Source: a virus. From it: a stretch of DNA of 54,379 nt. Shown piece by piece: positions 1 through 6,850 of this stretch (the stretch's first letter is position 1; the number at the start of each line of letters is the position of its first letter). Location: the IMG/VR virus record IMGVR_UViG_3300009551_000054, positions 1 to 54,379 of that record. One strand, given 5' to 3'. The position numbers and the translations under genes were made by a program. The notes under the pieces are model-generated. The model worked only from the letters and a program-made list of their open reading frames with translations, searched no databases and was not told where the DNA came from.

Positions 1-1077
1 ATTTCGACCGACATGGACAAGCCGGGCCAGGAGGCTGCTGAGGCCATTGCCTCGCGTCTTGGTCGACATAGGTGCTTCCGGGTATCTCTGCCACTTAAGG
101 ACGCGAACGAATGCTTGGTAGACGGCCGTCCGCAGGATTTCATGGATGCTGCGATTGCGGGGGCGTCAAATCTGGACCCCGAAGGGCTCCGTAAGGCCGC
201 TCACTACACCGACGCGGTGATCCGGCTGTTCTGGCCAACGCAGGGCGAGCACGTCGGCTATTCATGCCCCTACGGCAAGTTGGACGACAAGCTCATGTTC
301 CGCCCCGGCGAGGTCACTCTGTGGACCGGGGCTAGCGGAGCGGGAAAGTCACAAATCCTGTCGGACTGCTCGGTTGATTGGATTGCGCAGGGATCTAGGA
401 TTTGTCTCTCCAGCCTCGAGATGAAGCCGGCGCAGACTCTCAAGCGCATGGTGAAGCAGGCCGGCAACCTTGACCGGCCCAGCGAGCAATTTATCGAGCG
501 CATTTTGTCCTTCATCGACCAAGGACTGCTGATCTACGACCGAGTGGGGAAGGCTGGCGTAGAAGGCCTTATTGCTGTTTTCGACTATGCCCGCGCCAAG
601 TACGGCTGCGACCAGTTCATCATCGACAGCCTGATGCGTCTTGGCATCGCCGGGGACGACTATTCTGGGCAGGAAAAGGTCATGTTCGCGATCGTGGACT
701 GGGCCATCAAAAACAACGTCCACGTCCACATGGTAGCGCACGCTCGAAAGGGAGAGCGCGGTGTTGGCGCCCCGGAAACAGAGGACATCAAGGGCGCAAT
801 GGAGATCGGCGCCAACGCCTTCAACATCATTTCGGTTTGGCGCAATCGCCGGCACGAGGAAGACTTGAAGGTCGCGGTCGAAGGTTCCGCGGAGTGGCGC
901 GACCTGATCGAAAAGCCGGGCGTCTTGCTCAACGTCGCGAAGCAGCGCAACGGGGATTTCGAGGGCAAGGTTGGGCTTTGGTTTGACCAGGCCAGCTATC
1001 GCTACGCCAGCTCGCATGATCGCGGCATTTGGAATGCGCGTCGGTACGATATCGAGCCACAGCGAGACGCAGCATGA
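1..1077 (+). CDS. Primase-helicase (Twinkle / T7 gp4 type), C-terminal part
   Basis: The open frame runs in from base 1 with no start, so the ATG at 13 is internal. It begins with the second TOPRIM metal motif (DMDKPGQEAAE), then carries a RecA-like hexameric helicase domain with Walker A GASGAGKS at about residues 106-113 counted from that ATG, and a Walker B-like stretch FIIDSLMRLG. The family unwinds the fork and, in its TOPRIM half, primes DNA synthesis. The N-terminal half with the first TOPRIM motif is at 53676-54379, so this is one gene cut by the window boundary. The missing joint should be about 10-15 codons. Family assignment is firm; active priming is inferred, since no zinc-binding cysteines are seen in the N-terminal half. 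Confidence 0.93.
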   Translation: MSTDMDKPGQEAAEAIASRLGRHRCFRVSLPLKDANECLVDGRPQDFMDAAIAGASNLDPEGLRKAAHYTDAVIRLFWPTQGEHVGYSCPYGKLDDKLMFRPGEVTLWTGASGAGKSQILSDCSVDWIAQGSRICLSSLEMKPAQTLKRMVKQAGNLDRPSEQFIERILSFIDQGLLIYDRVGKAGVEGLIAVFDYARAKYGCDQFIIDSLMRLGIAGDDYSGQEKVMFAIVDWAIKNNVHVHMVAHARKGERGVGAPETEDIKGAMEIGANAFNIISVWRNRRHEEDLKVAVEGSAEWRDLIEKPGVLLNVAKQRNGDFEGKVGLWFDQASYRYASSHDRGIWNARRYDIEPQRDAA

Positions 1078-1119
1078 CCCTCATACACAAGCAGAAGGCA
1101 ACGGAAGGGAAGGGGAGCG

Positions 1120-1776
1120 ATGTACGGCTGGTTTGATTTCAGCGGCGGTAGCAACGCTGGCATTTTCGGCATCGGCATCTATGGCGGTCGTATTGGCCGC
1201 AAGGACTGGTGGCGAGAATGCCTGGTTAAGCCCGTCTGGCGGGTAGGGCATGCGGCCCACAACGCCAAATGGAAGGTGCTGCACAGACTCCATCCGGCGC
1301 ATAGATATCACATGGTCGATACCGGACTGACGCCGGCCTACTACGACGTTGATACCCTGATGCTCAACGCCTGTTTTACGCTGCTTTGTCGCTATGTGGA
1401 ACGCGAGATGGGAGGCGCGGAAGAGATCGAGAAATTCAACCGGGAGCTAACGCAGTCTCCCGACCCGAATGCTCCTGATGGTTGGGAAAACGGCCAAGTC
1501 GATCGTCAGGCTGAATCCGTCAAGCTGTACCGCTGGTGGAAAACCGAGCGCCATGCTGATCAAAAGCGTTGCGACGAAATGCTTACCAAACTCTACGGTC
1601 GAGCACGAGAGACGGTCAAGATTAATGGCGTCTGGACGTCACGGGTGGTGACGCCGTGGAGCGAAGAAGACGAGGCGTTGGAGCCAGTTTTCCGCGCCCT
1701 GGAAAAGAAGATCGACGACGACGAACAGCAGATGCTTCATCGCCTCATCGACATTCGCCGGTCGCTTTGGACCTAG
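1120..1776 (+). CDS. Conserved-looking hypothetical phage protein, 218 aa
   Basis: This follows the primase-helicase by 42 bases, with a purine-rich ribosome site (gaaggggagcg) before the ATG. The N-terminus is glycine- and aromatic-rich (FDFSGGSNAGIFGIGIYGG), then the protein becomes charged and tryptophan-rich with a helical C-terminus (EEDEALEPVFRALEKK). There is no signal peptide, membrane span or catalytic motif I can name. Its place in the replication operon suggests a DNA metabolism or early function, but that rests on position only. Confidence 0.8.
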   Translation: MYGWFDFSGGSNAGIFGIGIYGGRIGRKDWWRECLVKPVWRVGHAAHNAKWKVLHRLHPAHRYHMVDTGLTPAYYDVDTLMLNACFTLLCRYVEREMGGAEEIEKFNRELTQSPDPNAPDGWENGQVDRQAESVKLYRWWKTERHADQKRCDEMLTKLYGRARETVKINGVWTSRVVTPWSEEDEALEPVFRALEKKIDDDEQQMLHRLIDIRRSLWT

Positions 1777-1811
1777 CCTCCATTCCACAGAAACAGAAGG
1801 GGACGCGATAG

Positions 1812-2213
1812 ATGCTGACGCCGTTTAAGCGCTTTGAACCTTCGCAGGGCTGGCAGTTCATTTTGGACTACGACATCTCAGCCGATGGCTACCGGCTCTT
1901 TGTCAAATACGGTGCTGACTTTGCGCTGCCGATGGCCTTCACGGATCCCATGGCGGTCGGTGCGTTCCCGCCCCCGCGCGAACCGTTCATTGCAAGCGCT
2001 TCGCGCCAGCGTCGAGACGATAACCTGCCGGACCCGAATGGCCAAGACTTCCTACGCGCCGCTCTAAACGCTGCATGGGAACTTGGTATGAGGCCCGACG
2101 GCTTTGACGACACACGCGAAAGCATGAAGGCGACCGCTGCGCACCTCGAAGATATGCGCGCCATCGCCTTTCACAAGGTCGGAGCGCCGGTTCCGCAGAA
2201 TGGGACGAGATGA
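1812..2213 (+). CDS. Hypothetical early phage protein, 133 aa
   Basis: The ATG at 1812 is preceded by gaaggggacgcgatag, a good ribosome site. The protein is soluble, with a conserved-looking core (DYDISADGYRLFVKYG) and a helical second half typical of small phage early proteins (DFLRAALNAAWELGMRPDG). Its stop overlaps the next start (ATGA at 2210), so it is translationally coupled to its neighbour. No function recognised. Confidence 0.75.
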   Translation: MLTPFKRFEPSQGWQFILDYDISADGYRLFVKYGADFALPMAFTDPMAVGAFPPPREPFIASASRQRRDDNLPDPNGQDFLRAALNAAWELGMRPDGFDDTRESMKATAAHLEDMRAIAFHKVGAPVPQNGTR

Positions 2214-2350
2214 GCACGGCTGGCGACGGCTCATTCGAGCGAGACGAAGACAGCTCCGGCGACTACCGCATTTACAGCGCCGATGCCGGCAAATGCTGGC
2301 GCGCCATGATCGATGCCGCTCTCGCCTCCAATGAACCACAAGCGGGATAG
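2210..2350 (+). CDS. Small hypothetical protein, 46 aa
   Basis: A short frame starts at the ATGA overlap with the previous gene and ends seven bases before the HNH gene. It is acidic at the N-terminus and helical at the C-terminus (CWRAMIDAALASNEPQ). Tight packing between two real genes is the main support. No family recognised. Confidence 0.55.
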   Translation: MSTAGDGSFERDEDSSGDYRIYSADAGKCWRAMIDAALASNEPQAG

Positions 2351-2356
2351 GGCGAG

Positions 2357-2650
2357 ATGGGGCGCGAGCGCATAAAGCGGCAAAAGCAGCGGCTATTCAT
2401 CGAGCAGGACGGTCGCTGCTATTACTGTGGGTGCGAGATGGTCATGCCGGAGGGCCACACCAAGCGTCAGCCCGCGAACCTAGCGACGCTCGAACATTTG
2501 GACGACCGGTTCTCGCCACTTCGAGGCAAGATGTTCGGTCAGCGTCGCCACGTCTTGGCCTGCGTCACCTGCAACGGCCAACGGGGGCGCGCTCGCGAAA
2601 TCGAAGTCGGCATTGAAGTGCTGCGCGAGCGATCTCGTCACGCAGCCTAA
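2357..2650 (+). CDS. HNH endonuclease, small
   Basis: 97 residues with the ordered elements of a zinc-containing HNH nuclease: CYYCGCEM at about 22-29, the catalytic-strand segment ATLEHLDDRF at about 45-54, and CVTCNGQRG at about 70-78. The two CxxC pairs would bind the structural zinc and His48 would be the general base. Phage HNH proteins of this size act as homing-type nickases or help packaging nucleases. Here it lies in the replication operon, far from the terminase, so a homing or recombination role is as likely as packaging. A second HNH gene is at 43334-43732. Confidence 0.85.
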   Translation: MGRERIKRQKQRLFIEQDGRCYYCGCEMVMPEGHTKRQPANLATLEHLDDRFSPLRGKMFGQRRHVLACVTCNGQRGRAREIEVGIEVLRERSRHAA

Positions 2651-2680
2651 CACCGACTATCACACTAAGGGGCATACATC

Positions 2681-3334
2681 TTGGGAAAACGCGGACCCAA
2701 ACCACAATCCGGGAAGAGGCAGCCGAAGACCGGTCGCCTCTCTCAGGCTCTAGAATTTGAAAAAGCTCGCGTGAAAGCCAAAGGCGACCGTGAGCAGTGG
2801 AACACTATGTCGACCGCGTTGATGGCGAGAAACCGAATGTACGGCCTCCCGTTCCACGCTGAGAAGCAGGCTGGCCAGAAGCCGAGGCCAACGGCGCACG
2901 ATCAGAACGCCGGCTCACTTGTCGGCCGCATGGTCATGCAGGGGGAGCTTTCCAGATCCCAGGGTGATGCGGCGTTCCGGTATTGCGAGGATGTCGACAA
3001 TTACCGCAAGGCGATTTCGGCTCCGAAAATACCAGGGGCGGTGAACCTTAATGCGGTTCGTGGCGCTTCGGCTGATAATGCGGATCATGAGGCTTTCGTT
3101 CGTCGGGCCACCCTTCGCTATTTAGGGGATCGCGAGAGGGGAATTACCGGATCACGAGGCGCTGTATCGGCCTGTCAATGCGAGCCATCCAATCGCGGCT
3201 CAAACCTATTCGCAGCGCTCGACTATATGGTCCTGCGCGACGAGTATTTTAAGCACATGATGGGCGATCTGAGGATTGGTCTCAATGCCTTGGTCAAGTT
3301 TTATCGGTTCGTGGACGAGAGCGAGGCGGCATGA
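2681..3334 (+). CDS. Hypothetical protein with N-terminal KRGPKP motif, 217 aa
   Basis: It starts with TTG, chosen because AAGGGG lies about 10 bases upstream and the frame opens there. The N-terminus MGKRGPKPQSGKRQPKTG is basic and resembles both AT-hooks and the first residues of P27-type small terminases. The rest does not look like a small terminase, and a better terminase pair is at 11654-13601. The C-terminal third is helical and aromatic (FAALDYMVLRDEYFKHMMG). A DNA-binding early protein is a reasonable guess; no family is recognised. Confidence 0.7.
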   Translation: MGKRGPKPQSGKRQPKTGRLSQALEFEKARVKAKGDREQWNTMSTALMARNRMYGLPFHAEKQAGQKPRPTAHDQNAGSLVGRMVMQGELSRSQGDAAFRYCEDVDNYRKAISAPKIPGAVNLNAVRGASADNADHEAFVRRATLRYLGDRERGITGSRGAVSACQCEPSNRGSNLFAALDYMVLRDEYFKHMMGDLRIGLNALVKFYRFVDESEAA

Positions 3335-3690
3335 GCGAATTCGCCCCAGTTTGGCGTCCGCCTGTTCAACAGCCGGGCGTAAACAAAAGACGTATGGTCG
3401 CAGAAATCGAGCAGTTACGGCAGGAATGCTTCGCACTCGCGGCGACACAATGCGAGGAACCGACCGTCGGCGAACACGGGACGTTAGTCTGCCTCCGTGT
3501 CAGATCGGAGCGCCACAAGACGCTTAGCGACGCCGAGAATGTGGCCCGCGGCTATGCCAAGTTGGCGAAAGAATGCGAGGCTGCGGCCACGCCTCAAATG
3601 GCGGTCTACCACAGAATCTATCAGGACATCGCGAACGCTATCGCAGACGATATCATTGCGCTTGATGCTGACGTCAAGTCAGGAGGCTAG
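3331..3690 (+). CDS. Hypothetical early protein, 119 aa
   Basis: The start overlaps the previous stop (ATGA at 3331), so it is coupled. The protein has a helical N-terminal third (RRMVAEIEQLRQECFALAA) and a helical, alanine-rich C-terminus. No domain recognised. It closes a tight run of genes before an AT-rich gap of about 90 bases. Confidence 0.7.
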   Translation: MSEFAPVWRPPVQQPGVNKRRMVAEIEQLRQECFALAATQCEEPTVGEHGTLVCLRVRSERHKTLSDAENVARGYAKLAKECEAAATPQMAVYHRIYQDIANAIADDIIALDADVKSGG

Positions 3691-3700
3691 CCGATATGTT

Positions 3701-3729
3701 TTGATAGAAAATATAAGCAAAATCATGAT
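3701..3729 (+). promoter_or_regulatory. Candidate sigma-70 promoter before the 3780 regulator
   Basis: TTGATA (3701-3706), a 17-base spacer and CATGAT (3724-3729) lie in the AT-rich gap upstream of the TTG start at 3780. Match is 5/6 and 4/6 to consensus. The box sits in a small palindrome (atcatgat). Moderate to low confidence because AT-rich spacers often look like promoters. Confidence 0.35.
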
Positions 3730-3779
3730 GTTGATAGCGACGTCAACCTGAACGAAATCGAAGAAATTGGAGGACGCAG

Positions 3780-4313
3780 TTGAGTAAGGCCGGAAACAGA
3801 ATGATCGAAGCTGCCAAAGAGGCCGTTGGGATAGCGCGTGGAGAAATCCCCGCCGCTCGGGTCACGATGCAGGGCTTCCATTACGTGCCGGTGGATGACG
3901 TCGACGTGCTGGGCGCCATCCGAAAAGTTCAACGCTACCTGCGCGACGCGTACATCTCAGACAGTTGTCGCGATCATCCAGTGATGGGCTGCATGTCGTG
4001 CGAAGCGATCGAGATCGAGCGGCAACTAGAAAAGCTGACTCTCGATATAGACGTCGACGGTAAGACCGCAGGCGACGACAAATTGCCACCAGGTAAGGTC
4101 GTAAAAGGGGCCAGAGCCCGAGCTGGGCTATCGCAAGCCGAGTTGGCCGAGCGAGTTGAGGCTCACTGGATTACGATCAGCAAGCTCGAACGCGGCGAAA
4201 TGGAATTGTCCCCAAAGTGGATTGGTATGCTCGCACCTCATCTGGGCGGCGCAAAGTTCGTGATTGATTGCCGCGACGCCATATTCCGCGAACTGCTCAT
4301 CATTACACACTGA
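3780..4313 (+). CDS. XRE-family helix-turn-helix regulator with extra N-terminal domain
   Basis: 177 residues, TTG start with GGAGG eight bases upstream. The first 100 residues are not HTH; they include a cysteine cluster (CRDHPVMGCMSCEAIE) that could bind metal. Residues about 110-150 form an XRE HTH (ARAGLSQAELAERVEAHWI, then TISKLERGEMELSP). This two-part build, plus its place before two further HTH genes, suggests a phage transcription regulator of the delayed-early to late switch. Target unknown. Confidence 0.8.
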   Translation: MSKAGNRMIEAAKEAVGIARGEIPAARVTMQGFHYVPVDDVDVLGAIRKVQRYLRDAYISDSCRDHPVMGCMSCEAIEIERQLEKLTLDIDVDGKTAGDDKLPPGKVVKGARARAGLSQAELAERVEAHWITISKLERGEMELSPKWIGMLAPHLGGAKFVIDCRDAIFRELLIITH

Positions 4314-4331
4314 CGAAAGGCAACCGTCACT

Positions 4332-4553
4332 ATGCTCACTGGTCCTCGCGTCTCGAAATTTACCGAGGGGTGGGCGCTCCCCATCATGTCGTGGGGCGTC
4401 GCGCACTATTTTAAGCGAGATGGCTTGGGCCCGGCGATAGCGCTCTGCAGTGGTAAGTCGATACGCGCTGGCGGCCTTTTCGAAGCCGGTCTGCGGCCCA
4501 GATGCAAGAATTGCGAAAAACGCTTACGGATTGCTGAAAGAGGTTTACACTAA
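4332..4553 (+). CDS. Small hypothetical protein, possible zinc site
   Basis: 73 residues starting 18 bases after the preceding stop, with gaaaggcaac upstream. A cysteine at about 39 (ALCSGKS) and a CKNCEKRL motif near the C-terminus could form a small metal site. No family recognised. The tRNA-like tail of sequence after it (4554-4603) holds an inverted repeat, CTCGTT...AACGAG, ahead of the next regulator. Confidence 0.6.
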   Translation: MLTGPRVSKFTEGWALPIMSWGVAHYFKRDGLGPAIALCSGKSIRAGGLFEAGLRPRCKNCEKRLRIAERGLH

Positions 4554-4603
4554 TCTCGTTATAGGCTAATCACCGGCCAGTAAACGAGAATAAGGTGTCA
4601 ATA

Positions 4604-5182
4604 ATGGCAAACCGTATAGCGGAAATCAGAAAGATGCGAGGAATTAGCCAGCGGCAGTTGGCCGAGCGTCTAGGGACGCACCTAGTCAGCGTGTCGAGGA
4701 TGGAGAGGGGAATTACGTCGATGAGCGTTGAACGACTTGGCGAAGTAGCGAAGGCACTTTCGGTGCGCCCTTCCGATTTGCTGGATGAGAAAGCCGGCAC
4801 TCCCTCTTCGAATGACGGAGTCGGCGCCCCGCGTCCAATCCTGATGTACGCTGGCCTGAAGTGGGTTCTCGCCGACGAACACAACGCATCGCGGCCGATG
4901 GTGGAAATCGATCTTGGCGACGGCCAGATCGTGACGCGCGAGGCGAGCGACGAGGATATGCTAGACGCGCGGCAACCCCATGAACGGTTGCGCGAGGCTC
5001 GCGGTAAAAGCGGCTTCCGTACGGCGCGCGATGCCTCCAACTACATCGGCATAAGCTATGGCGTCTACGCAGCGCATGAGAACGGTACGCGTCCGCTAAA
5101 GGCGTCTATCGCTGCAAGGTACGCAGAGATTTTTCGCGTTAGCGCTGCGTGGATTATGTTCGGAGAATCTGGCGGTCACTGA
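4604..5182 (+). CDS. Double XRE helix-turn-helix regulator
   Basis: 192 residues from the ATG at 4604; a GTG at 4595 in frame is possible, but AATAAGG is spaced well for the ATG. Residues 1-60 are a textbook XRE domain (GISQRQLAERLGTHLVSVSR). Residues about 126-187 form a second, different HTH that closely resembles residues 7-68 of the repressor at 48564-49229: both have the HENGTR element and matching helices. It lacks any protease domain. A Cro- or CII-like regulator that reads the repressor operators through its C-terminal half is a reasonable inference. Confidence 0.85.
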   Translation: MANRIAEIRKMRGISQRQLAERLGTHLVSVSRMERGITSMSVERLGEVAKALSVRPSDLLDEKAGTPSSNDGVGAPRPILMYAGLKWVLADEHNASRPMVEIDLGDGQIVTREASDEDMLDARQPHERLREARGKSGFRTARDASNYIGISYGVYAAHENGTRPLKASIAARYAEIFRVSAAWIMFGESGGH

Positions 5183-5237
5183 GCCATTTCGACCGCTTGA
5201 TAGTAGGCACGTCGCTCCTACTCGGGAAAATGCGACC

Positions 5238-5269
5238 AGCCGGGAGGTGTTTGCTGCCGCCTCCTGGCT
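5238..5269 (+). other. Strong hairpin, 10 bp stem, in 5183-5435 gap
   Basis: AGCCGGGAGG (5238-5247) pairs with CCTCCTGGCT (5260-5269), one G-T pair, around a 12-base loop. No T-run follows, so it is not an ordinary intrinsic terminator. It is one of two strong hairpins in a 253-base gene-free stretch between two HTH genes. Confidence 0.6.
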
Positions 5270-5342
5270 ACAAATTCAGCGCGGTTCCAAGGGATCGGGA
5301 GTTCTCGGTCGCGAGGTAACGTTGCAACGCCGCGCCGGGAGC

Positions 5343-5385
5343 CTGAGTTGGATATGGGGCCTTTCGCGTCCTGTATCCAACTCAG
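5343..5385 (+). other. Perfect 12-bp inverted repeat, possible RNA element or operator
   Basis: CTGAGTTGGATA (5343-5354) and TATCCAACTCAG (5374-5385) are perfect complements around a 19-base loop. The repeat lies 50 bases before the GTG of the next HTH gene. Such length and perfection is unlikely by chance and suggests either a structured leader RNA or a binding site for a dimeric regulator. Confidence 0.65.
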
Positions 5386-5435
5386 AAATATACATGTCGG
5401 CGGAACGTGCATAGAAAACGGGAAGATTTCGACAA

Positions 5436-5855
5436 GTGACCACGACGCTGCACGACCAGATCAATGACATCCTCGGGCTTCCTGATTGGACGCAGGAGCG
5501 CCTTTCTCATGAGTTAACTGTTTCGCAGTCAACGGTTCACCGCTGGACGCAGGGTGCCGAGCCCAGAGGAAATTATCGGGATGACATTCGGGCATTGTGG
5601 GGCCGATTGTTCGGCACTGTCCTGTCGCCTAGCCCAATCTGGAAGGAAGTCCTCCACAAAGCTCTAGCCGCCAGCAGTTGGAATATGAAGACTGCTTCAC
5701 TAGCCGCAGGCCTTAATGAGACATACCTACGCGACGTATTGGAACGAGGCCGCGTACCAAGCATAGAGGGCTACCTAGCACTGGCTCGCGTTCTTCACGT
5801 CGACGTCATTTTCAGAACAGACGCAGATCGCGCAGGATTCGCTCGGCCAAAATGA
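5436..5855 (+). CDS. Two-HTH DNA-binding protein, possible late regulator
   Basis: 139 residues with a GTG start; the upstream gggaag is a weak ribosome site. Residues about 18-45 form one HTH (TQERLSHELTVSQSTVHRW) and about 83-112 a second (MKTASLAAGLNETYLRDVL). It is the last clear regulator before the candidate late promoter and terminator at 6107-6189, the map place of lambda Q. No sequence match to Q is claimed. Confidence 0.75.
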   Translation: MTTTLHDQINDILGLPDWTQERLSHELTVSQSTVHRWTQGAEPRGNYRDDIRALWGRLFGTVLSPSPIWKEVLHKALAASSWNMKTASLAAGLNETYLRDVLERGRVPSIEGYLALARVLHVDVIFRTDADRAGFARPK

Positions 5856-6097
5856 GCCGTCAGAGCCTACTGGTGTTGGCCTGCTACCGACAAGCTTCCG
5901 CTGCGACGAGCGCCGCTGCTGCGCGATATTGGCGTGATGAGCCGGGCGGCAATCTGGATAGCCGCGTGACCTATTGGCAGAAAATGCAAGCGCAAGGAGC
6001 AGCCGCAGCTCGTCTGGTTTTGTGGCGCGCGTTGTGGCCGGAATCGACTGGTCGCGACGGAAGAGTGCGAGCGCGGTTTACCGTGACGCAACCCTAA
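5852..6097 (+). CDS. Small hypothetical protein, 81 aa
   Basis: It starts in an ATGA overlap with the preceding HTH gene and stops ten bases before the candidate late promoter. The sequence is alanine- and arginine-rich and helical (RYWRDEPGGNLDSRVTYW). The overlap argues for a real coupled gene; composition alone is not decisive. Confidence 0.5.
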   Translation: MSRQSLLVLACYRQASAATSAAAARYWRDEPGGNLDSRVTYWQKMQAQGAAAARLVLWRALWPESTGRDGRVRARFTVTQP

Positions 6098-6106
6098 AGT
6101 TGCCTA

Positions 6107-6136
6107 TTGACGCTTCCGGCCAAATCACCATACAAC
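6107..6136 (+). promoter_or_regulatory. Candidate late promoter
   Basis: TTGACG (6107-6112), an 18-base spacer and TACAAC (6131-6136). A short inverted repeat, GCAAC-N6-GTTGC (6088-6103), lies immediately upstream of the -35 box. Transcription would start near 6143 and meet an intrinsic terminator after about 45 bases, the layout of the lambda late promoter and its early terminator. Confidence 0.45.
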
Positions 6137-6166
6137 GAGTTTCCAGTATCGGACGTGTGTCCGTAG

Positions 6167-6189
6167 AGGCCGCCAAGCGCGGCCTTTTT
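6167..6189 (+). terminator. Intrinsic terminator upstream of the tRNA genes
   Basis: AGGCCGC (6167-6173) and GCGGCCT (6179-6185) form a perfect 7-bp stem with a 5-base loop, followed by a T-run at 6185-6189. It lies between the last early gene and the tRNA/late block, so late genes would need antitermination or a start further on. Confidence 0.8.
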
Positions 6190-6232
6190 GATTCCGAGGT
6201 CAACGGTTATGAACAGCGACAGCTATTATCGC

Positions 6233-6321
6233 GGGACGCCTTCCCGCGCGCGGTCTGTAAAACCGTTGGCTATGAAATCCGCGGGCGGTGCCGAGAGGTT
6301 CGACTCCTCGGCGTCCCACCA
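6233..6321 (+). tRNA. tRNA-Tyr (GTA)-like, D-arm truncated
   Basis: Acceptor GGGACGC pairs with GCGTCCC and an encoded ACCA end is present (6318-6321). The anticodon loop CTGTAAA with GTA at 6257-6259 is the usual tyrosine loop, on a stem CGGT/ACCG. The T-loop is TTCGACT. Only ten bases (CTTCCCGCGC) separate acceptor and anticodon stems, so the D-arm cannot form, while the variable region is long at about 27 bases. It is either a decayed gene or an unusual phage tRNA. Confidence 0.65.
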
Positions 6322-6358
6322 ATTCATTCGATTGCCGTTAGCGCTCCTCAACATCTGA

Positions 6359-6434
6359 GCGCTGGTAGCCCAACGGTAGAGGCAGCGGCTTCAAAACCCG
6401 CATAGTGTCAGTTCAAGTCTGGCCAAGCGCACCA
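6359..6434 (+). tRNA. tRNA-like gene, anticodon CAA (or TCA) in a strained loop
   Basis: 76 bases with encoded CCA. Acceptor GCGCTGG/CAAGCGC has one mismatch; the T-arm GTCAG-TTCAAGT-CTGGC is well paired; the D-stem is GCC/GGC. The anticodon arm GCGGC-TTCAAAA-CCCGC has a C-C mismatch at the loop base, giving a four-pair stem and nine-base loop. Standard spacing reads CAA (6392-6394, leucine), but the variable loop is short, unlike bacterial leucine tRNAs. A one-base shift would read TCA. Identity is uncertain. Confidence 0.6.
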
Positions 6435-6438
6435 TTTA

Positions 6439-6515
6439 GGCTCTCTAGCCCAATTGGTAGAGGCGCTGGTCTTAGAAACCAGGCGGTCGGAGTTCGAATC
6501 TCCGGAGAGCCACCA
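6439..6515 (+). tRNA. tRNA with anticodon TAG (leucine codon CUA), short variable loop
   Basis: All four arms pair well: acceptor GGCTCTC/GAGAGCC, anticodon stem CTGGT/ACCAG, T-arm CGGAG-TTCGAAT-CTCCG, and an encoded ACCA end. The loop CTTAGAA puts TAG at 6473-6475. The five-base variable loop (GCGGT) makes it class I, whereas bacterial leucine tRNAs have a long variable arm. The D-arm resembles that of the tRNA just upstream, so the two may be duplicates. Confidence 0.85.
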
Positions 6516-6557
6516 AATTAAGCAGGACCGAAAATGTCATCGTCATCTAGTAGCTCC

Positions 6558-6644
6558 GGATGGGTGGCAGAGCGGTCATTGCAGCGGTTTGCTAAGCCGT
6601 AGGGTGTAACAGCCCCGCGAGTTCGAATCTCGCCCCATCCGCCA
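6558..6644 (+). tRNA. tRNA-Ser (GCT)
   Basis: 87 bases. Acceptor GGATGGG/CCCATCC, anticodon arm CGGT-TTGCTAA-GCCG with GCT at 6591-6593, a long variable arm (AGGGTGTAACAGCCCC), T-arm GCGAG-TTCGAAT-CTCGC and an encoded GCCA end. It has the class II form expected of serine tRNAs and reads AGC/AGT codons. The best-formed gene of the cluster. Confidence 0.92.
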
Positions 6645-6649
6645 AGTTC

Positions 6650-6742
6650 GGAAGGTTGGGCGAGTGGTTGTATGCCAACGGTCCCGAAAACCGTCAGGCC
6701 CGTGATGAGCGTGGTCCGTGGGTTCGAATCCCACACCTTCCG
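6650..6742 (+). tRNA. tRNA-Ser (CGA)-like, C33 and no encoded CCA
   Basis: Acceptor GGAAGGT/ACCTTCC, anticodon stem ACGGT/ACCGT, long variable arm and T-arm GTGGG-TTCGAAT-CCCAC support a class II serine tRNA with CGA at 6685-6687. The loop is CCCGAAA, so the almost universal U33 is C. The 3' end reads GCCG, so the terminal A is not encoded and would have to be added by the host CCA enzyme after trimming. Confidence 0.8.
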
Positions 6743-6850
6743 CCGAATTCCCCGCGAGGCGATTTGTTCGACCTCTACACCATTGCAATTTGCTCTGCAG
6801 TGATCGGCTTCATTGCCGGTCGTTTTATATCCGTCCGAAAGGAATCCATC

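Noticed and set aside
349-1017. 222-aa minus-strand frame in the helicase region
   Set aside because: Opposes the conserved helicase motifs and lacks protein features.
2681-3334. Small terminase of P27 type
   Set aside because: Only the KRGPKP start is similar; a proper terminase pair is at 11654-13601.
6359-6434. Selenocysteine or opal-suppressor tRNA
   Set aside because: TCA needs a shifted stem with poor pairing; the body is too small for a selenocysteine tRNA, and TGA is used as a normal stop in this phage.
6650-6742. Attachment site at the last tRNA
   Set aside because: Phages often integrate at tRNA 3' ends, but this gene is far from int and no repeated core is seen.
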